The notes beneath the pieces are model-generated. The model was not told where the DNA came from. It did not search any database and saw only the letters and a list, made by a program, of their open reading frames with translations. The position numbers and the translations under genes are program-made. A stretch of 6,591 nucleotides of DNA from Planctomycetaceae bacterium (GTDB taxonomy: Bacteria > Planctomycetota > Planctomycetia > Pirellulales > Thermoguttaceae), in assembly GCA_009776995.1 (NCBI GenBank), contig WRMR01000288.1, forward strand, positions 1-6,591, written 5' to 3'. Each line of letters begins with the position of its first letter. Within the stretch, counting starts at the first letter, position 1. Of this stretch, positions 6,381 through 6,591 are shown piece by piece.

Positions 6381-6584
6381 GTGCAGAGTGCAGAACGCAG
6401 AGAGCAGAGTGCATTTGCGCTCATGGTGACGGGATCATGGCAACGAAATCTTTCACAAAAACGGAAGTGCAATACAAAATGACTTGGCTTGCAAGTGTTC
6501 AATCGAAACTGTGCTTTGTGTGTTGCGGCTCAAGGTATTCTGCATTCTGCATTCTGCACTCTGCATTATTCTGCATGATTCTGC
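6380..6584. repeat. Nested inverted heptamer element, copy 2, downstream of flgH
   Basis: The left arm starts on the last base of the flgH stop codon: AGTGCAG at 6380 and 6387, AACGCAG at 6394, AGAGCAG at 6401, then AGTGCA. The right arm has ATTCTGC at 6537, 6544 and 6551, ACTCTGC at 6558, then ATTCTGC at 6568 and 6578 after 3-base insertions. The arms are approximate reverse complements, so a large stem-loop can form. The interior contains CACAAA (6454-6459) and CTTTGTG (6514-6520), an inverted pair as in copy 1, and CATGGTGA (6422-6429), also found at 4368-4375. No protein gene was recognised in the 211 bases after flgH. An ATG at 6575 opens to the window edge and might start the next gene, but there is too little to judge. 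Confidence 0.85.
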
Positions 6585-6591
6585 ATTTCAC

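Noticed and set aside
6380..6591. CRISPR array
   Set aside because: Units are 7 bases and directly tandem, with no 25-40 base repeats or unique spacers of constant length.

Overview
The window looks like the chromosome of a Planctomycetes-type bacterium. Two things suggest this. First, the leftmost protein is a large secreted protein with an N-terminal 'MEQFEDRILL' motif, close to the LE(D/P)R-LL signature near the N-terminus of many planctomycete exported proteins. Second, the flagellar genes encode an L-ring protein, which implies a Gram-negative type envelope. The taxonomic call is an inference from protein style, not from a marker gene.

Layout. Positions 1-1827 (minus strand) are an open reading frame of 609 codons that runs off the left edge. 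It encodes an extracellular, matrixin-like zinc-metalloprotease-type protein whose HExxHxxGxxH motif reads HNIGHALGFGH, so the usual catalytic Glu is Asn. Positions 1828-2602 are a long AT-rich divergent intergenic region with a near-consensus sigma-54 promoter (TGGTACG-N4-TTGCT) at 2494-2509. Positions 2603-6380 (plus strand) are a flagellar cluster in the order flgF, flgG, flgA, flgH: rod proteins, the P-ring chaperone and the L-ring protein. The window ends about 210 bases after flgH, where flgI might be expected but is not seen.

How the genes work together. FlgF and FlgG build the rod, FlgA helps assemble the P ring in the periplasm, and FlgH forms the outer-membrane L ring. Sigma-54 control from 2494-2509 would fit known hierarchies in which rod and ring genes belong to a sigma-54 class.

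The least explained structure is a set of period-7 repeat arrays in inverted arrangement. They fill the flgF-flgG gap (AGTGGCT / AGCCACT units), the flgG-flgA gap (AGTGCAG / CTCTCTG units) and the space after flgH (AGTGCAG / ATTCTGC units). The last two are about 213 and 205 bp long, share the same nested layout including internal CTTTGTG and CACAAA motifs, and look like two copies of one non-coding element family. The right arm of the first copy is translated as the hydrophobic core of the FlgA signal peptide, and the flgG start codon follows a repeat array directly with no Shine-Dalgarno sequence.
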